The notes: generated from the letters alone by a model not told the origin. 64,000 bases of DNA from Bifidobacterium breve (GCA_945860545.1 CAMAQM010000004.1:55057-119056), one strand, 5' to 3'. Counted from the stretch's first letter, positions 16,533 to 25,392 are shown. Numbers and translations: made by a program.

Positions 16533-17023
16533 GGCGTGCCGTGGGCCGGCTCTCGGGGTGCGCCGTGATGGCCGGGTTGGTCCTCGTCGGTGCGGTGGGG
16601 TGTGGGTCGGACCCCTCGGCTGACGTGGTGCTCGGTTCAGCCACGCTGCCGGGGGGTGTGCAGGTCGGGATGGTCGCCGTCGGCGAGGGTGACCGCATCG
16701 CGGCGGGATATCTCGTGGCCACCGCCGATGGGGTCGCCGACCAGCTCGTTGACGTCACCTCTCCCGCAGCGGCCCGGGTCAGTCTCCACCGGGGTGACGG
16801 TGCCGCCATGGAAGCGGTGGAGGCCTTCGCCGTTCCGGCGGGTGGCGAACTCCGGTTGGTGCCGGGCGGCGACCACCTGATGCTGGAGGGTCTCGTGGCC
16901 CCACTTGTCCCCGGCGAAGCCGTGCCCCTGACGCTCCGTTTCGCCTCGGGTGGCACAGTGGAGGTCACGGCTCCCGTCGTGGCGCTGGTGGACGTCCTTG
17001 ACGTCTATGACGGAGGATGGTGA
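16529..17023 (+). CDS. PCu(A)C-type copper chaperone, lipoprotein
   Basis: 164 residues. The N-terminal hydrophobic segment ends in 'VGAVGCGSDPS', a plausible lipobox, so it is probably a membrane-anchored lipoprotein outside the cell. The copper motif of the family is present: His and Met in 'SLHRGDGAAMEAVE' and the HxM pair in 'GGDHLMLEGL'. PCu(A)C proteins hand Cu(I) to Sco or directly to CuA. The GTG start overlaps the SCO1 stop as GTGA, so translation is coupled. Confidence 0.85.
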   Translation: MRRAVGRLSGCAVMAGLVLVGAVGCGSDPSADVVLGSATLPGGVQVGMVAVGEGDRIAAGYLVATADGVADQLVDVTSPAAARVSLHRGDGAAMEAVEAFAVPAGGELRLVPGGDHLMLEGLVAPLVPGEAVPLTLRFASGGTVEVTAPVVALVDVLDVYDGGW

Positions 17024-17024
17024 C

Positions 17025-17906
17025 GTGCAGTTCTGGTGCGCAGCGACGAGTGACCCGTGGACCTGGACCCCCAAGCCCTACGTCGGGGTGTGGCTGTCCA
17101 TGGCTGTGCTCGTGTTCTTCTACGTGCGGGCGTGGCGTCGTCACCGCCCGGACCGACCGCTGAGCGCCCTCGAACGTCGAAAGCCGTGGTGGTTCGGTCT
17201 CGGTGTTGCGCTGTTGTGGGTTGCCACCGACTGGCCGGTCGGCGCACTCGGTGCGGGGTACCTCGCCAGCCTCCACATGTTGCAGTTCATGATCTACACG
17301 CTGGCCGCCGGGCCGCTGCTGTTGTTGGGCATCCCTGACTGGTTCTTGGACCGTGCCCGTCAGCAGCGTTGGTGGGAGGTCGTGCGCACCCTGTCCAAGC
17401 CACTCGTGGCGGGTCTGGTGTTCAACGCCGTGCTGCTCAGCACCCACGCTCCGGTCGTGGTGGATCTGCTGCGCGCCAGCCAGATCGGGTCGTTCGTCAT
17501 GGACCTGGTGTGGTTCGTTGCCGGCCTCATCGTGTGGCTGCCGGTGATCAACCCTGACAGCTCGTTGCGGCATCGCTCGATGGCGGTGCGGGCGGTGTAC
17601 CTGTTCCTCGCCGTTGGGGCGCTTCCGATGCTGCCCGGCGGGTTCCTCGTGTTCGCCAGCGGACCGTTGTACCGGACCTTTGAGTTGGCGCCACCGGTGT
17701 TCGACATCAGCGCCACCGCCGATCAGCAGCTCGCCGGTCTCATCATGAAGGTCGGGAACCTGCCCATCATCTGGCCCATCCTGCTGGTGCTGTTCGTGAA
17801 GTGGAGCCGGGCGGATCAGTCCGTCACCCCGCCGCCTCCACGACCTGCCGTCGACGTGCTCGCCGGGACGGCGCCGCCAGCAGGTTCCCAGGGTGCCTCG
17901 TCGTGA
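17025..17906 (+). CDS. CtaG-type (caa3) cytochrome c oxidase assembly membrane protein
   Basis: 293 residues with about seven membrane segments. Family features: 'HMLQFMIYTLAAGPLLLLGIPDWFLD', 'VLLSTHAPVVVDLL', 'WLPVINPD' and 'MLPGGFLVFASGPLY'. These match CtaG of Bacillus caa3 oxidase, which is needed for oxidase activity and linked to copper insertion. GTG 17025 is chosen because GGAGG (17012-17016) sits 8 bases before it; ATG 17007 would overlap the previous gene. Confidence 0.88.
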   Translation: MQFWCAATSDPWTWTPKPYVGVWLSMAVLVFFYVRAWRRHRPDRPLSALERRKPWWFGLGVALLWVATDWPVGALGAGYLASLHMLQFMIYTLAAGPLLLLGIPDWFLDRARQQRWWEVVRTLSKPLVAGLVFNAVLLSTHAPVVVDLLRASQIGSFVMDLVWFVAGLIVWLPVINPDSSLRHRSMAVRAVYLFLAVGALPMLPGGFLVFASGPLYRTFELAPPVFDISATADQQLAGLIMKVGNLPIIWPILLVLFVKWSRADQSVTPPPPRPAVDVLAGTAPPAGSQGASS

Positions 17907-18493
17907 ACGACCAGACCCTCACCACGTTCTTCGCCCTGGTGGCGTTGTTGTGCATGGTGGCAACCGTGCTCATCGCCGTCGGCGCGGTGGTCATGGCCAC
18001 GGGTCGGGCGCCAGGTTGGCTGGTGGGGATGCGCAACGATCTCGGGCGTGCCGCCCTGCGCATTGCGCCGCTGGTGGCAGGTGGGGCGACGCTGGGGAGC
18101 CTCTACTACTCCGAGGTCGTTGGGTATCAGCCCTGTGTGTTGTGTTGGGCGCAGCGAATCTTCATGTACTCGCTGGCGTTGGTGCTCACCGTCGGAGCCA
18201 TCCGCAACGACATAGGCGTGCGGGCCTACGGGTTGGTGCTCGCAATCCCCGGTGCGGCGATCAGCATCTACCACTCGTGGTTGCAGGCGTACCCGAGGGT
18301 CACCTCGTTCTGCACCGTCGACGCCCCCTGTGCTGAACGGCACGTCTGGGAGTTCGGGTTCGTTTCGATCCCGCTGATGGCCCTCGCCGCCTTTGGGTTC
18401 GTCATCGCCCTGCTGCTCGTGGCCCGGCCGAGCCCTGCTGGTGGAGCGACCGGTGTATCGTCGTCCGACGTTGATGTGGAGGCGCACTCGTGA
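17903..18493 (+). CDS. DsbB-family disulfide-bond membrane protein
   Basis: 196 residues, about five membrane segments counting an N-terminal one. The quinone-side CxxC is in 'GYQPCVLCWAQRIFMYSLAL', matching the DsbB signature PCxLCxxQR, and the second external pair is in 'SFCTVDAPCAERHVWEFGFVSIPLMAL' (FCTVDAPC). It would pass electrons from a periplasm-side thiol oxidase to quinones. The next gene encodes a thioredoxin-like partner. The start overlaps the ctaG stop as GTGA. Confidence 0.85.
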   Translation: MNDQTLTTFFALVALLCMVATVLIAVGAVVMATGRAPGWLVGMRNDLGRAALRIAPLVAGGATLGSLYYSEVVGYQPCVLCWAQRIFMYSLALVLTVGAIRNDIGVRAYGLVLAIPGAAISIYHSWLQAYPRVTSFCTVDAPCAERHVWEFGFVSIPLMALAAFGFVIALLLVARPSPAGGATGVSSSDVDVEAHS

Positions 18494-19218
18494 ACAAGCG
18501 ATCTGACATTCCGGGTTACTCGGCTGGTTCTTCAAGCCGGGCGTCGAGCAAGTCGGGCACCCCGCCGTGGATCTGGATTGGGGTTGCTGCGGTGGTGCTC
18601 GTCGCCCTCGGTATCGCCCTGCTGCTGACCGTCGGTGGAGGGAGTAACGACCTCACCGTCGGCCAGGTACAGGTGTCAGGGTCAGTGCTCACCCCGTACC
18701 AGGCTGACCAGCAGGACCCCTCGGCGGGCAAGCCCGCACCGCAGGTCACCGGGACCGATTTCGCCGGGGCGCCACTTGAGATCGTGAACAACGGTCAGCC
18801 CAAGGTCCTGATCTTCCTCGCCCATTGGTGCCCCGTGTGCCAGCGCGAGGTCCCCGTGCTCGTTGCCTGGTCTGAGGCGGGTGGCAACACCGACGGGGTC
18901 GAGGTCATCGGTGTCGCCACCGGAATCGACCGGACCCGTTCGAACTGGCCGCCGGGGGACTGGTTGCGCAACGAACGGTGGCCGTGGCCGACCCTGGTCG
19001 ACGATGCCGACAGTCGTGCCGGTTCGGTGTTCGGTCTCACCAGTTTCCCCTACTTCGTGGCCATCGACGCTCAGGGCAACGTCGTCGAACGCGTCAGCGG
19101 CGAGATCGGCGGGCCGGCGTTCGAGGCGCTGATTGATGCCGCCCGCACCGGGGTGCCCACCACCGCTGCTGGCGGCGGTGGCGCTTCCACCCCGGTGGAA
19201 CTTCCCCCGGTTGGCTGA
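18490..19218 (+). CDS. TlpA-like membrane-anchored thioredoxin-fold protein
   Basis: 242 residues: Ser/Pro-rich cytoplasmic tail, one membrane anchor ('IWIGVAAVVLVALGIALLL' near residue 30), then a thioredoxin fold with WCPVC in 'LIFLAHWCPVCQREVPVLVA' and the cis-Pro in 'LTSFPYFVAID'. The C terminus is a Gly/Pro-rich tail. Such proteins reduce apo-CuA or Sco cysteines, or act as DsbA partner for the DsbB-like protein encoded just upstream. The GTG start overlaps the upstream stop as GTGA. Confidence 0.85.
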   Translation: MNKRSDIPGYSAGSSSRASSKSGTPPWIWIGVAAVVLVALGIALLLTVGGGSNDLTVGQVQVSGSVLTPYQADQQDPSAGKPAPQVTGTDFAGAPLEIVNNGQPKVLIFLAHWCPVCQREVPVLVAWSEAGGNTDGVEVIGVATGIDRTRSNWPPGDWLRNERWPWPTLVDDADSRAGSVFGLTSFPYFVAIDAQGNVVERVSGEIGGPAFEALIDAARTGVPTTAAGGGGASTPVELPPVG

Positions 19219-19247
19219 CCGGGGTCGTCTGCGCACCGTCAGACACA

Positions 19248-19263
19248 TGGGCCTTTCGGCCCA
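19248..19263. promoter_or_regulatory. DevR-type palindrome TGGGCC-N4-GGCCCA upstream of second Usp gene
   Basis: TGGGCCTTTCGGCCCA is a perfect 6+6 inverted repeat with a 4-base centre, the geometry of a DevR box with GGGCC half sites. Its centre is 43.5 bases before the predicted leaderless start at 19299. It could also be a terminator stem for the preceding operon, but there is no T-tract. Confidence 0.5.
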
Positions 19264-19286
19264 CGTCGCGGGCCACACCCCCGCCG

Positions 19287-19292
19287 TAGCAT
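19287..19292 (+). promoter_or_regulatory. -10 box TAGCAT of second Usp gene
   Basis: TAGCAT ends 6 bases before the ATG at 19299, the leaderless layout. Confidence 0.6.
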
Positions 19293-19298
19293 GGCGCT

Positions 19299-19721
19299 AT
19301 GGCCAAGATCATTGTCGGTGTTGATGGTTCTGACGCGTCCCGTGCTGCGATCCGCTGGGCCGCAGGCGAGGCAGCCTTGCGAGGAGTTCCGTTGGTTGCG
19401 GTTGAGGCGTGGGAGTTCTCACCACTGATCTTCGCCGCTGACGTTCCGGTGGCCCTTGACGAGTTGCGTTCCAGTGTCACCGACCACCTTCACGGAGTCG
19501 TCGCCGACGAGGTGGGTGACACCGTCGACGTGACCGAACTGGTGGTGGAAAAGGCCCCGGTCCCTGCACTGCTCGATGAGGCGTCCACCGAGGATCTTCT
19601 CGTGGTGGGCTCCCGTGGTCGAGGGGGGTTCTCGGGGTTGTTGTTGGGGTCGGTCAGCCAACAGGTCGCCCAGCACGCCACCTGTCCAGTGGTGATCGTT
19701 CGTCCTCCCGACGAGGACTGA
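19299..19721 (+). CDS. Universal stress protein (UspA family)
   Basis: 140 residues: 'KIIVGVDGSDASRAAIRWA' at the N terminus and the ATP-binding run 'LVVGSRGRGGFSGLLLGSVSQQVAQHATCPVVIV' at the C terminus. It is clearly paralogous to the Usp at 14447-14896. A DevR-like palindrome and TAGCAT box precede it, so it probably belongs to the same dormancy response although 4 kb away. Confidence 0.92.
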   Translation: MAKIIVGVDGSDASRAAIRWAAGEAALRGVPLVAVEAWEFSPLIFAADVPVALDELRSSVTDHLHGVVADEVGDTVDVTELVVEKAPVPALLDEASTEDLLVVGSRGRGGFSGLLLGSVSQQVAQHATCPVVIVRPPDED

Positions 19722-19745
19722 CCCCACCAGCGCCCAGGAGGGCTC

Positions 19746-20474
19746 ATGATTCAACCCGCAGCGGAGACGATGGTTTCCTTGCGGGGAGCGACGCGTCGCT
19801 ATGAGATGGGCGACACGACGGTGGTGGCGCTCGACGCCGTCGACTGTGAGATCGCCCGGGGTTCGTTCGTGGTCATTCTTGGTCCGTCGGGAAGTGGCAA
19901 GACGACCATGCTGAATCTCATCGGGGGCCTCGATGCTGTCAGTGCCGGTGAGGTCGGCGTTGACGGTCGCAACATCACCTCGCTCTCCCGGCGGGAACGT
20001 TTTGCCTTCCGTCGCAGCACCGTCAGTTTCATCTTTCAGACGTTCAACCTGCTGTCGGGGCTCACCGCTGTGGAGAACGTTCAGTTCGGTGCCGACGTCG
20101 CCGGGCGGGGCGACGCATGGGGCCGGGCTTCGCAGGCTCTTGACGATGTGGGGCTCGCCGATCGGGCAATGCACTTTCCCCATCAGTTGTCCGGTGGAGA
20201 GCAGCAGCGTGTCGCCATTGCCCGTGCTCTCGCCACCGGGAACCCGCTGCTGCTCGCTGATGAACCCACCGGTGAGCTCGACTTCACCACTGGTGTGGCC
20301 ATCCTGCGGTTGCTGCGCGAACAGGCCGACGCCGGTCTCACCGTCATCGTGGTGACCCACAACCGGGAGATCTCGCGAGTCGCTGACCGGGTCATCGAGG
20401 TGTCGAGCGGTCGCATCGTCCACGACGGTCCGCCACATGGGGGGAAAGCCGAGTTCGCAGCCCTCCAATGGTGA
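19746..20474 (+). CDS. MacB/LolD-type ABC transporter ATP-binding protein
   Basis: 242 residues: Walker A GPSGSGKTT near residue 43, Q-loop in 'IFQTFNLLSGLTAVENV', signature 'LSGGEQQRVAIARAL', Walker B 'LLLADEPTGELD', and the H-loop in 'VIVVTHN'. The 'FNLLSGLTAVENV' after the Q-loop is typical of the MacB/LolD/FtsE-like class that pairs with FtsX-type permeases. The permease gene follows 34 bases later. Confidence 0.93.
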   Translation: MIQPAAETMVSLRGATRRYEMGDTTVVALDAVDCEIARGSFVVILGPSGSGKTTMLNLIGGLDAVSAGEVGVDGRNITSLSRRERFAFRRSTVSFIFQTFNLLSGLTAVENVQFGADVAGRGDAWGRASQALDDVGLADRAMHFPHQLSGGEQQRVAIARALATGNPLLLADEPTGELDFTTGVAILRLLREQADAGLTVIVVTHNREISRVADRVIEVSSGRIVHDGPPHGGKAEFAALQW

Positions 20475-20508
20475 CGGCTCCCGGGGCGCATGGGGTGGCT
20501 CGGCACCG

Positions 20509-22983
20509 ATGAGCACCCGGCACAGGACACTCGTGTGGAGATGGTCGTGGCGCGACCTTCGACGCCGTTGGGTGTCGGTGGTGGCCATCGCCGTGGTGAT
20601 CGCCATCGGTACCGGCGTCTACGCCGCGTTCGGGAGTTCCGGTACCTGGGCCCGCATGTCCTATGACGCGTCCTTCTCCCAGCTGCGCATCCATGACCTC
20701 AAAGTCACCCTGACGCCCGGCACGTTTGCCTCTCCCGACGATCTCGCTGCTCTTGTCGACACCATCCCCTCGGCGTCGTCGGTGACCGCATCAGCACCCC
20801 GACTGGTCGTTCCCTCTCAGGTTGACGTTCCTGGGTCGGAAACTCCGTCCGGTGAGGGTGTCCTGGTGCGCTCGGTGATCGTGGGGGCCGACCCGGGTGG
20901 TCCCGACGCGTTGTGGATGACGGGTGGACGGGACCCCGTGGCGGGAGCGCAACGGCCCGAGGTGGTTCTCGAACAGAAATTCGCCTCGTACTACGGGCTC
21001 GGGTCTGAAGGCGGGGCGACGTTGGCCGGTGGCAGTGACGTGGACTGGGTGGGGACCGGTGTCGGACCCGAGTACTTCTACATCACTGTCGGGGGAGAGG
21101 TCGCGCCGTTCGGGGAGGCGAACTACGCCGTGGTGTTCACCTCACTAACTGACGCACAGCGCATCACCGGATTGTCAGGTCAGGCCAACGAGATGGTGTT
21201 GACGCTTGATCCCGGCGTTGACCCCGACGTGGTCCGCAACGAACTCATCGCCGCCGTTGAAGCCCAACAGGGACTGAGCGCAACGGTCTCCACCCGGGCG
21301 GAAGAACCCGCCTACCGGTTGCTCTACGACGACCTCGAAGGCGACCAGACCGTGTGGACGGCCATCACCCTCCTCGTGCTCGCAGCGGCGTCGCTCGCCG
21401 CGTTCAACCTCGTCGGGCGGGTCGTTGATGCCCAGCGGCGGGAGATCGGCATCCAGATGGCGTTCGGAGTCCCGCCCCACCGGATTGCTCTGCGACCCGT
21501 CGTCATGGCGGCACAGGTGGCGTTGCTCGGGGCACTCGTTGGGGTGGGTGTCGGGCTGTGGGCAGGGGCCGCCCTCAAAGGGGTGTTCGAGAGTTTCCTT
21601 CCGTTGCCACAGTGGGTGACGCCATTCCAGTTCGGGGCGTACGCCCGGGCCGCTGCACTCGGTTTCGTGGTCCCGTTCGCCGCCAGCATCCTCCCGGTCC
21701 GCCGGGTGGTTCGCATGGAGCCGGTGGCGGCCATCGGCAGCACGTCAATGCATCAGCCCCGCCGCAGTCGGCGGGCCACGGTTCGTCACGGTGGACGACC
21801 GTCGCGCCGAACGAGCGTGTCGCGTCTGCCGGTGCGCAACACGGTCCGCAACCTGCGCCGCACGGTGTTGACGGCGCTCGGCGTCGGTGTCGCCGTGGCC
21901 ACCCTCGTTGCTGTGCTCGGGATGCTCGACAGCTTCGTGGGCACGGTGAACCGCAGTGAGGACGAGATCCTGCGCACCGACCCGAATCGGATCAGTGTCC
22001 AACTCGAGGGGTTCGTCCCTTCTGACGATGCTGTCGTTGGCGAGTTGGCGGTCCTCGATGGTGTCGCCGCCGTTGAACCCCAACTCGTCCTCCCCGGTGT
22101 GCTCGACCCCGGTCCCGAAGAGATCGATCTCGCCGTCACCGTGTTGAACCTCGATGACGGACTCTCCGAGGCCGGAACGCCCCGGTGGACTCCCACCCTC
22201 GTCGAGGTGGCGGATCCAGGTGATCGACCGGGGATCGTGTTGGCCGCCAAGGCGCTCGAGGATCTGTCACTCGAGGTGGGCGATGAGGTGGTGACGCGTG
22301 TACCGACGCGCTCCACGTCGGGATTCGTGTTGAGCGACGTGACGTTCAGGGTCTCGGGTGTGCACGCCGATCCGATCCGCACCCTCGCCTACGTGGACGT
22401 CGACGACGCCGGCGCGCTCGGTCTCGGGGGGGTCACCAACTCGGTGGTCGTTACCCCCGCATCGGGTACGTCCACCGATGCTCTTCGTCGTGCCGCCTTT
22501 GATCTGCCGGGGATCGCCACGATTCAGCCGGTTGCGGATCTGACCGGGTTGCTCGCCGACGCCCTCGATCAGTTCTCCTCGGCACTCGCCATCGCCGGTC
22601 TCGCCGTGCTGGTTCTCGCCGGGCTCGTGGCGTTCAACTCCTCGGCGATCTCTGTTGACGAACGACAACGCGAACATGCCACCCTGTTCGCCTTCGGTCT
22701 TCCTGTCGGGCGCGTTCTGCGCCTCCTGGTGGTCGAGGGTCTTGTGGTGGGGATTGCGGCGACGGCGGTTGGGCTCGCAGGCGGCTACGTCTTGGTGCGG
22801 TGGATCGTCGGCTCCGTCATTTCGGAGACGGTTCCTGACATCGGACTCGTGGTGGAGGTGAGCGGGGGCACCGTTGTGGCGGCGGTGGTGACCGGTGTGG
22901 TGGCCGTCGCCTGCACGCCGCTGCTGCTTACCCGAAGACTGATGCGGATGAGCATTCCCGACGCCTTGCGGGTGATGGAGTGA
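20509..22983 (+). CDS. FtsX/MacB-type ABC transporter permease
   Basis: 824 residues. N-terminal membrane segment ('WVSVVAIAVVIAIGTGVYAAF'), then a ~270-residue extracellular region (MacB periplasmic-core-like), and a first FtsX unit of three membrane segments (residues ~300-430, 'AASLAAFNLVGRVVDAQRREIGIQMAFGVP'). A Ser/Arg-rich linker leads to a second half with the same order, ending in 'VALFNS'-type segments ('LVAFNSSAISVDERQREHATLFAFGLPVGRVLRLLV'). Such exporters move lipoproteins, peptides or lipids by mechanotransmission. Start ATG 20509; the longer ORF start lies inside the ATPase gene. It ends 4 bases from the convergent GDPD gene. Confidence 0.88.
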   Translation: MSTRHRTLVWRWSWRDLRRRWVSVVAIAVVIAIGTGVYAAFGSSGTWARMSYDASFSQLRIHDLKVTLTPGTFASPDDLAALVDTIPSASSVTASAPRLVVPSQVDVPGSETPSGEGVLVRSVIVGADPGGPDALWMTGGRDPVAGAQRPEVVLEQKFASYYGLGSEGGATLAGGSDVDWVGTGVGPEYFYITVGGEVAPFGEANYAVVFTSLTDAQRITGLSGQANEMVLTLDPGVDPDVVRNELIAAVEAQQGLSATVSTRAEEPAYRLLYDDLEGDQTVWTAITLLVLAAASLAAFNLVGRVVDAQRREIGIQMAFGVPPHRIALRPVVMAAQVALLGALVGVGVGLWAGAALKGVFESFLPLPQWVTPFQFGAYARAAALGFVVPFAASILPVRRVVRMEPVAAIGSTSMHQPRRSRRATVRHGGRPSRRTSVSRLPVRNTVRNLRRTVLTALGVGVAVATLVAVLGMLDSFVGTVNRSEDEILRTDPNRISVQLEGFVPSDDAVVGELAVLDGVAAVEPQLVLPGVLDPGPEEIDLAVTVLNLDDGLSEAGTPRWTPTLVEVADPGDRPGIVLAAKALEDLSLEVGDEVVTRVPTRSTSGFVLSDVTFRVSGVHADPIRTLAYVDVDDAGALGLGGVTNSVVVTPASGTSTDALRRAAFDLPGIATIQPVADLTGLLADALDQFSSALAIAGLAVLVLAGLVAFNSSAISVDERQREHATLFAFGLPVGRVLRLLVVEGLVVGIAATAVGLAGGYVLVRWIVGSVISETVPDIGLVVEVSGGTVVAAVVTGVVAVACTPLLLTRRLMRMSIPDALRVME

Positions 22984-22987
22984 CCGC

Positions 22988-23704
22988 TCAGGTCAGCGTG
23001 TGGCGGGCGACATCGGGACGATCGGTGATGATGCCGTCGACCCCCCACGCTGCGAGTTCGCCCATGCGGGCTTCGTCGTTGACCGTCCACACGTTGACCC
23101 GCAGGCCGGCATCGTGGGAAGCGCTGATGAGTTCGGGAGTCACCACGTGGTCCCACGGGTTGATTGCTGTGTGACCCTCGTTGGCGGTCTGGTTGAGCAA
23201 CTCGGCTGGCTTGTCGACCGCCACGGTGAGCAGCCCCGTCGGGAATCCGCCGTTGCGCCGAACCTGGTTGATCGAGGCGGGGCGGAAACTCGTGATGAGG
23301 AGCTGCCCGTCCCGGACCTGACCGCCGTTGTTGGCATGGTCGGCCAACACTTCCATGACCGCCTCGGCGAGAGCCGTCGAGGTTGCCGCGTCGGCCTCAC
23401 CCGGAAGGGCCTTGATCTCGACGTTCACCCCCAGACCTGCATCACTGCATAGTTTGAGGACCTCACCGAGGAGCGGCACGTCGTCGGGCCGATCGGACGA
23501 GGCGACCTCGTGGACGGCTCGACCGTCGTCGTAGTGGTCGTTGTGGAACACCACGACCTGACCGTCAGTGGCGAGGTGGGTGTCGAGCTCGACCCAGTCG
23601 GCGCCGGCCTCGGCGGCGAGTGCGAATGCGGCGAGGGTGTTTTCGCGGGCGGCCGCCGATGCGCCTCGGTGGGCAATCACCAGCGGTGTTCGGAAACTGG
23701 GCAT
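22988..23704 (-). CDS. Glycerophosphodiester phosphodiesterase family protein
   Basis: 238 residues. GDPD TIM barrel: 'VIAHRGASAAARENTLAAFALAAEAGADWVELD' (catalytic His, and Glu/Asp metal ligands), 'VVVFHNDHYDD' with the second catalytic His, and 'VNVEIKA' with a further acid. The C terminus has 'VNVWTVNDEARMGELAAWGVDGIITDRPD', typical of the family. It releases glycerol 3-phosphate from glycerophosphodiesters. No signal peptide is seen from ATG 23704 (GGAG upstream), so it is probably cytoplasmic. Confidence 0.92.
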   Translation of the reverse strand: MPSFRTPLVIAHRGASAAARENTLAAFALAAEAGADWVELDTHLATDGQVVVFHNDHYDDGRAVHEVASSDRPDDVPLLGEVLKLCSDAGLGVNVEIKALPGEADAATSTALAEAVMEVLADHANNGGQVRDGQLLITSFRPASINQVRRNGGFPTGLLTVAVDKPAELLNQTANEGHTAINPWDHVVTPELISASHDAGLRVNVWTVNDEARMGELAAWGVDGIITDRPDVARHTLT

Positions 23705-23771
23705 CAGGTTGTGCTCCGTGTGGCTCGGGTGGGCAGCGGCGGCGTGTGGGTGCACCCTAAACCTCCCGGGT

Positions 23772-24161
23772 TCACTCGTCGTGCGGTCGCCACCTCCGGC
23801 GCTGTTTGCGTGCGGCCTGGGTGCGTTTGGCCGCAAGACGCCGTTCGGCGGCGGCCCGCGACGGGCGGGTCGCCCGCCTCGCCGGGGTCACCACGAGTGC
23901 GCGACGCACCCGGGCCTCGAGTAGGTCACGTGCCATCTCGCGGTTTCGGTGCTGGGAGCGGGTCGCCGCGCACACCACGCGGATGCTGGGGCCGAGCGCG
24001 GCCATGAGCCGTGAACGCGTGGCTTCGTCGAGGCTCGTGCTGTCAGCGATGTTGAACACCACCTCGACGCGCGTGTTGGACGTGTTGGCGTGCTGGCCCC
24101 CCGGCCCCCCAGGGCCACTGAAGCGCCATTCAAGATCCGACTCTGCAATGACCACGTCCAC
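23772..24161 (-). CDS. arfB: ArfB/YaeJ-like peptidyl-tRNA hydrolase with GGQ motif
   Basis: About 129 residues. The class I release-factor GGQ motif is in 'FSGPGGPGGQHANTSNTRVEVVF' near the N terminus. The C-terminal tail is strongly basic ('AAERRLAAKRTQAARKQRRRWRPHDE'), as in ArfB, which inserts its tail into the empty mRNA channel of stalled ribosomes and hydrolyses the peptidyl-tRNA. There is no codon-recognition domain, so this is a rescue factor and not RF1/RF2. The start is uncertain; GTG 24161 is preferred, with TAGCGT (24181-24186, minus strand) as a possible -10 box. Confidence 0.85.
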   Translation of the reverse strand: MDVVIAESDLEWRFSGPGGPGGQHANTSNTRVEVVFNIADSTSLDEATRSRLMAALGPSIRVVCAATRSQHRNREMARDLLEARVRRALVVTPARRATRPSRAAAERRLAAKRTQAARKQRRRWRPHDE

Positions 24162-24256
24162 CGCCCTGTGTGTCCCCTTCACGCTAGGTGCCCGATCGGC
24201 CGGTCCCACGGCTCCCGGTTGGGACCGTGCAGGGGAGGCCGTGCGGTTGGGGGCGG

Positions 24257-24262
24257 TAGCGT
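24257..24262 (+). promoter_or_regulatory. -10 box TAGCGT of DUF2332 gene
   Basis: TAGCGT ends 7 bases before the ATG at 24270. Confidence 0.6.
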
Positions 24263-24269
24263 CGCAGTC

Positions 24270-25382
24270 ATGTCAGCGGAGAACCCAATTGACGAACTTG
24301 CCGCACTGTTCGTATCTCTCGCTGACACGGACTTCGCCGGGTACAGCCCGCTCTATGAGGATCTCGCCCGAGCCGTCGCCGCCGATACTGACCTGTTGGC
24401 GTTCATCGGTGGCGCCGCCTCGCCCAACACTCGTCGGGGCCGGATCCCGGTGCTGTTCTTCGCCGCCGTGCACGATGCAACCCTGGCCAACCCCGACAGC
24501 GATCTCGCCGCCGTCTATCGCGGCGAGTCGAGCGCAGATGCGCACGGGGCACTGGTCCGGCTCGTTGATGAACAGCGAGAGCTGCTCACCGAAACGATGC
24601 GCACCAGATCGGTGCAGACCAACGAGGTGGGCCGAAGTGCCGTGCTCCGTCCCGCCATCGTGGCCGCAGCGGGTGACGCACGCCAGGTGGCCCTCGTCGA
24701 GGTGGGACCGAGTGCTGGTATCAACCTTTTCGCCGATCGGTTCCACATCACCTACGACCGTGATGGTCACGCCGTGGCCCGGGTGGGCCCGCCGGAATCA
24801 CCGGTGCAGCTTCACTGCGCGCTGCGTGACGGGCATCTCCCACCGCTGGAACCATTGCCGGACATCGTGATGCGGACCGGGATCGACCTCGCACCAGTCG
24901 ACGCCACCGACCCCCGCCAGCGCAGGTGGCTCTCGGCCTGCATCTGGCCCGGTCAGCCTCAACGCGCCGCAACGCTCACCGCAGCGCTCGACGTGGTGGC
25001 CGAGGGACGTCCACGACTCATCCGCGGTGATGCCGTGACCGGACTCGCATCGCTCGTGGGCACTGTCAGCGACGACGTGTTCCCGGTTGTGGTCTCGACA
25101 TGGGCGCTGGCGTACTTGAGCGCAGCGGGGCGCCAAACTGTTCTCGATCAGTTTGACGCCGTCGGTGCTGAGCGCGACATGGCGTTCATCACCTTTGAGG
25201 AGCCCCGCTTCACACCATGGGTCCCGGTCTTTGCGCCGGCCGACGATCCCCTCCGCGGTGACGGGACCCTGACGGCGGTGGGGTTGCGGACGTGGCGCAG
25301 GGGGGAGGTCGGGACGCACCTGTTGGGGTTCGCCCACCCTCACGGTCGATGGTTGCGGTGGCTCGAGTCGCCGGAGAGGTGA
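24270..25382 (+). CDS. DUF2332 family protein
   Basis: 370 residues. The family hallmark 'VALVEVGPSAGINLFADRFHITY' (E-x-G-x-S-A-G-x-N-L) lies near residue 150, followed by 'GLDLAPVDATDPRQRRWLSACIWPGQ'-like sequence and a C-terminal 'VVVSTWALAYLSAAGR'. The Gly-rich loop resembles a SAM-binding methyltransferase motif I, but no activity is established for the family. Cytosolic, no membrane segments. The leaderless start is fixed by TAGCGT. Confidence 0.85.
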   Translation: MSAENPIDELAALFVSLADTDFAGYSPLYEDLARAVAADTDLLAFIGGAASPNTRRGRIPVLFFAAVHDATLANPDSDLAAVYRGESSADAHGALVRLVDEQRELLTETMRTRSVQTNEVGRSAVLRPAIVAAAGDARQVALVEVGPSAGINLFADRFHITYDRDGHAVARVGPPESPVQLHCALRDGHLPPLEPLPDIVMRTGIDLAPVDATDPRQRRWLSACIWPGQPQRAATLTAALDVVAEGRPRLIRGDAVTGLASLVGTVSDDVFPVVVSTWALAYLSAAGRQTVLDQFDAVGAERDMAFITFEEPRFTPWVPVFAPADDPLRGDGTLTAVGLRTWRRGEVGTHLLGFAHPHGRWLRWLESPER

Positions 25383-25392
25383 CCTGGCCGAT

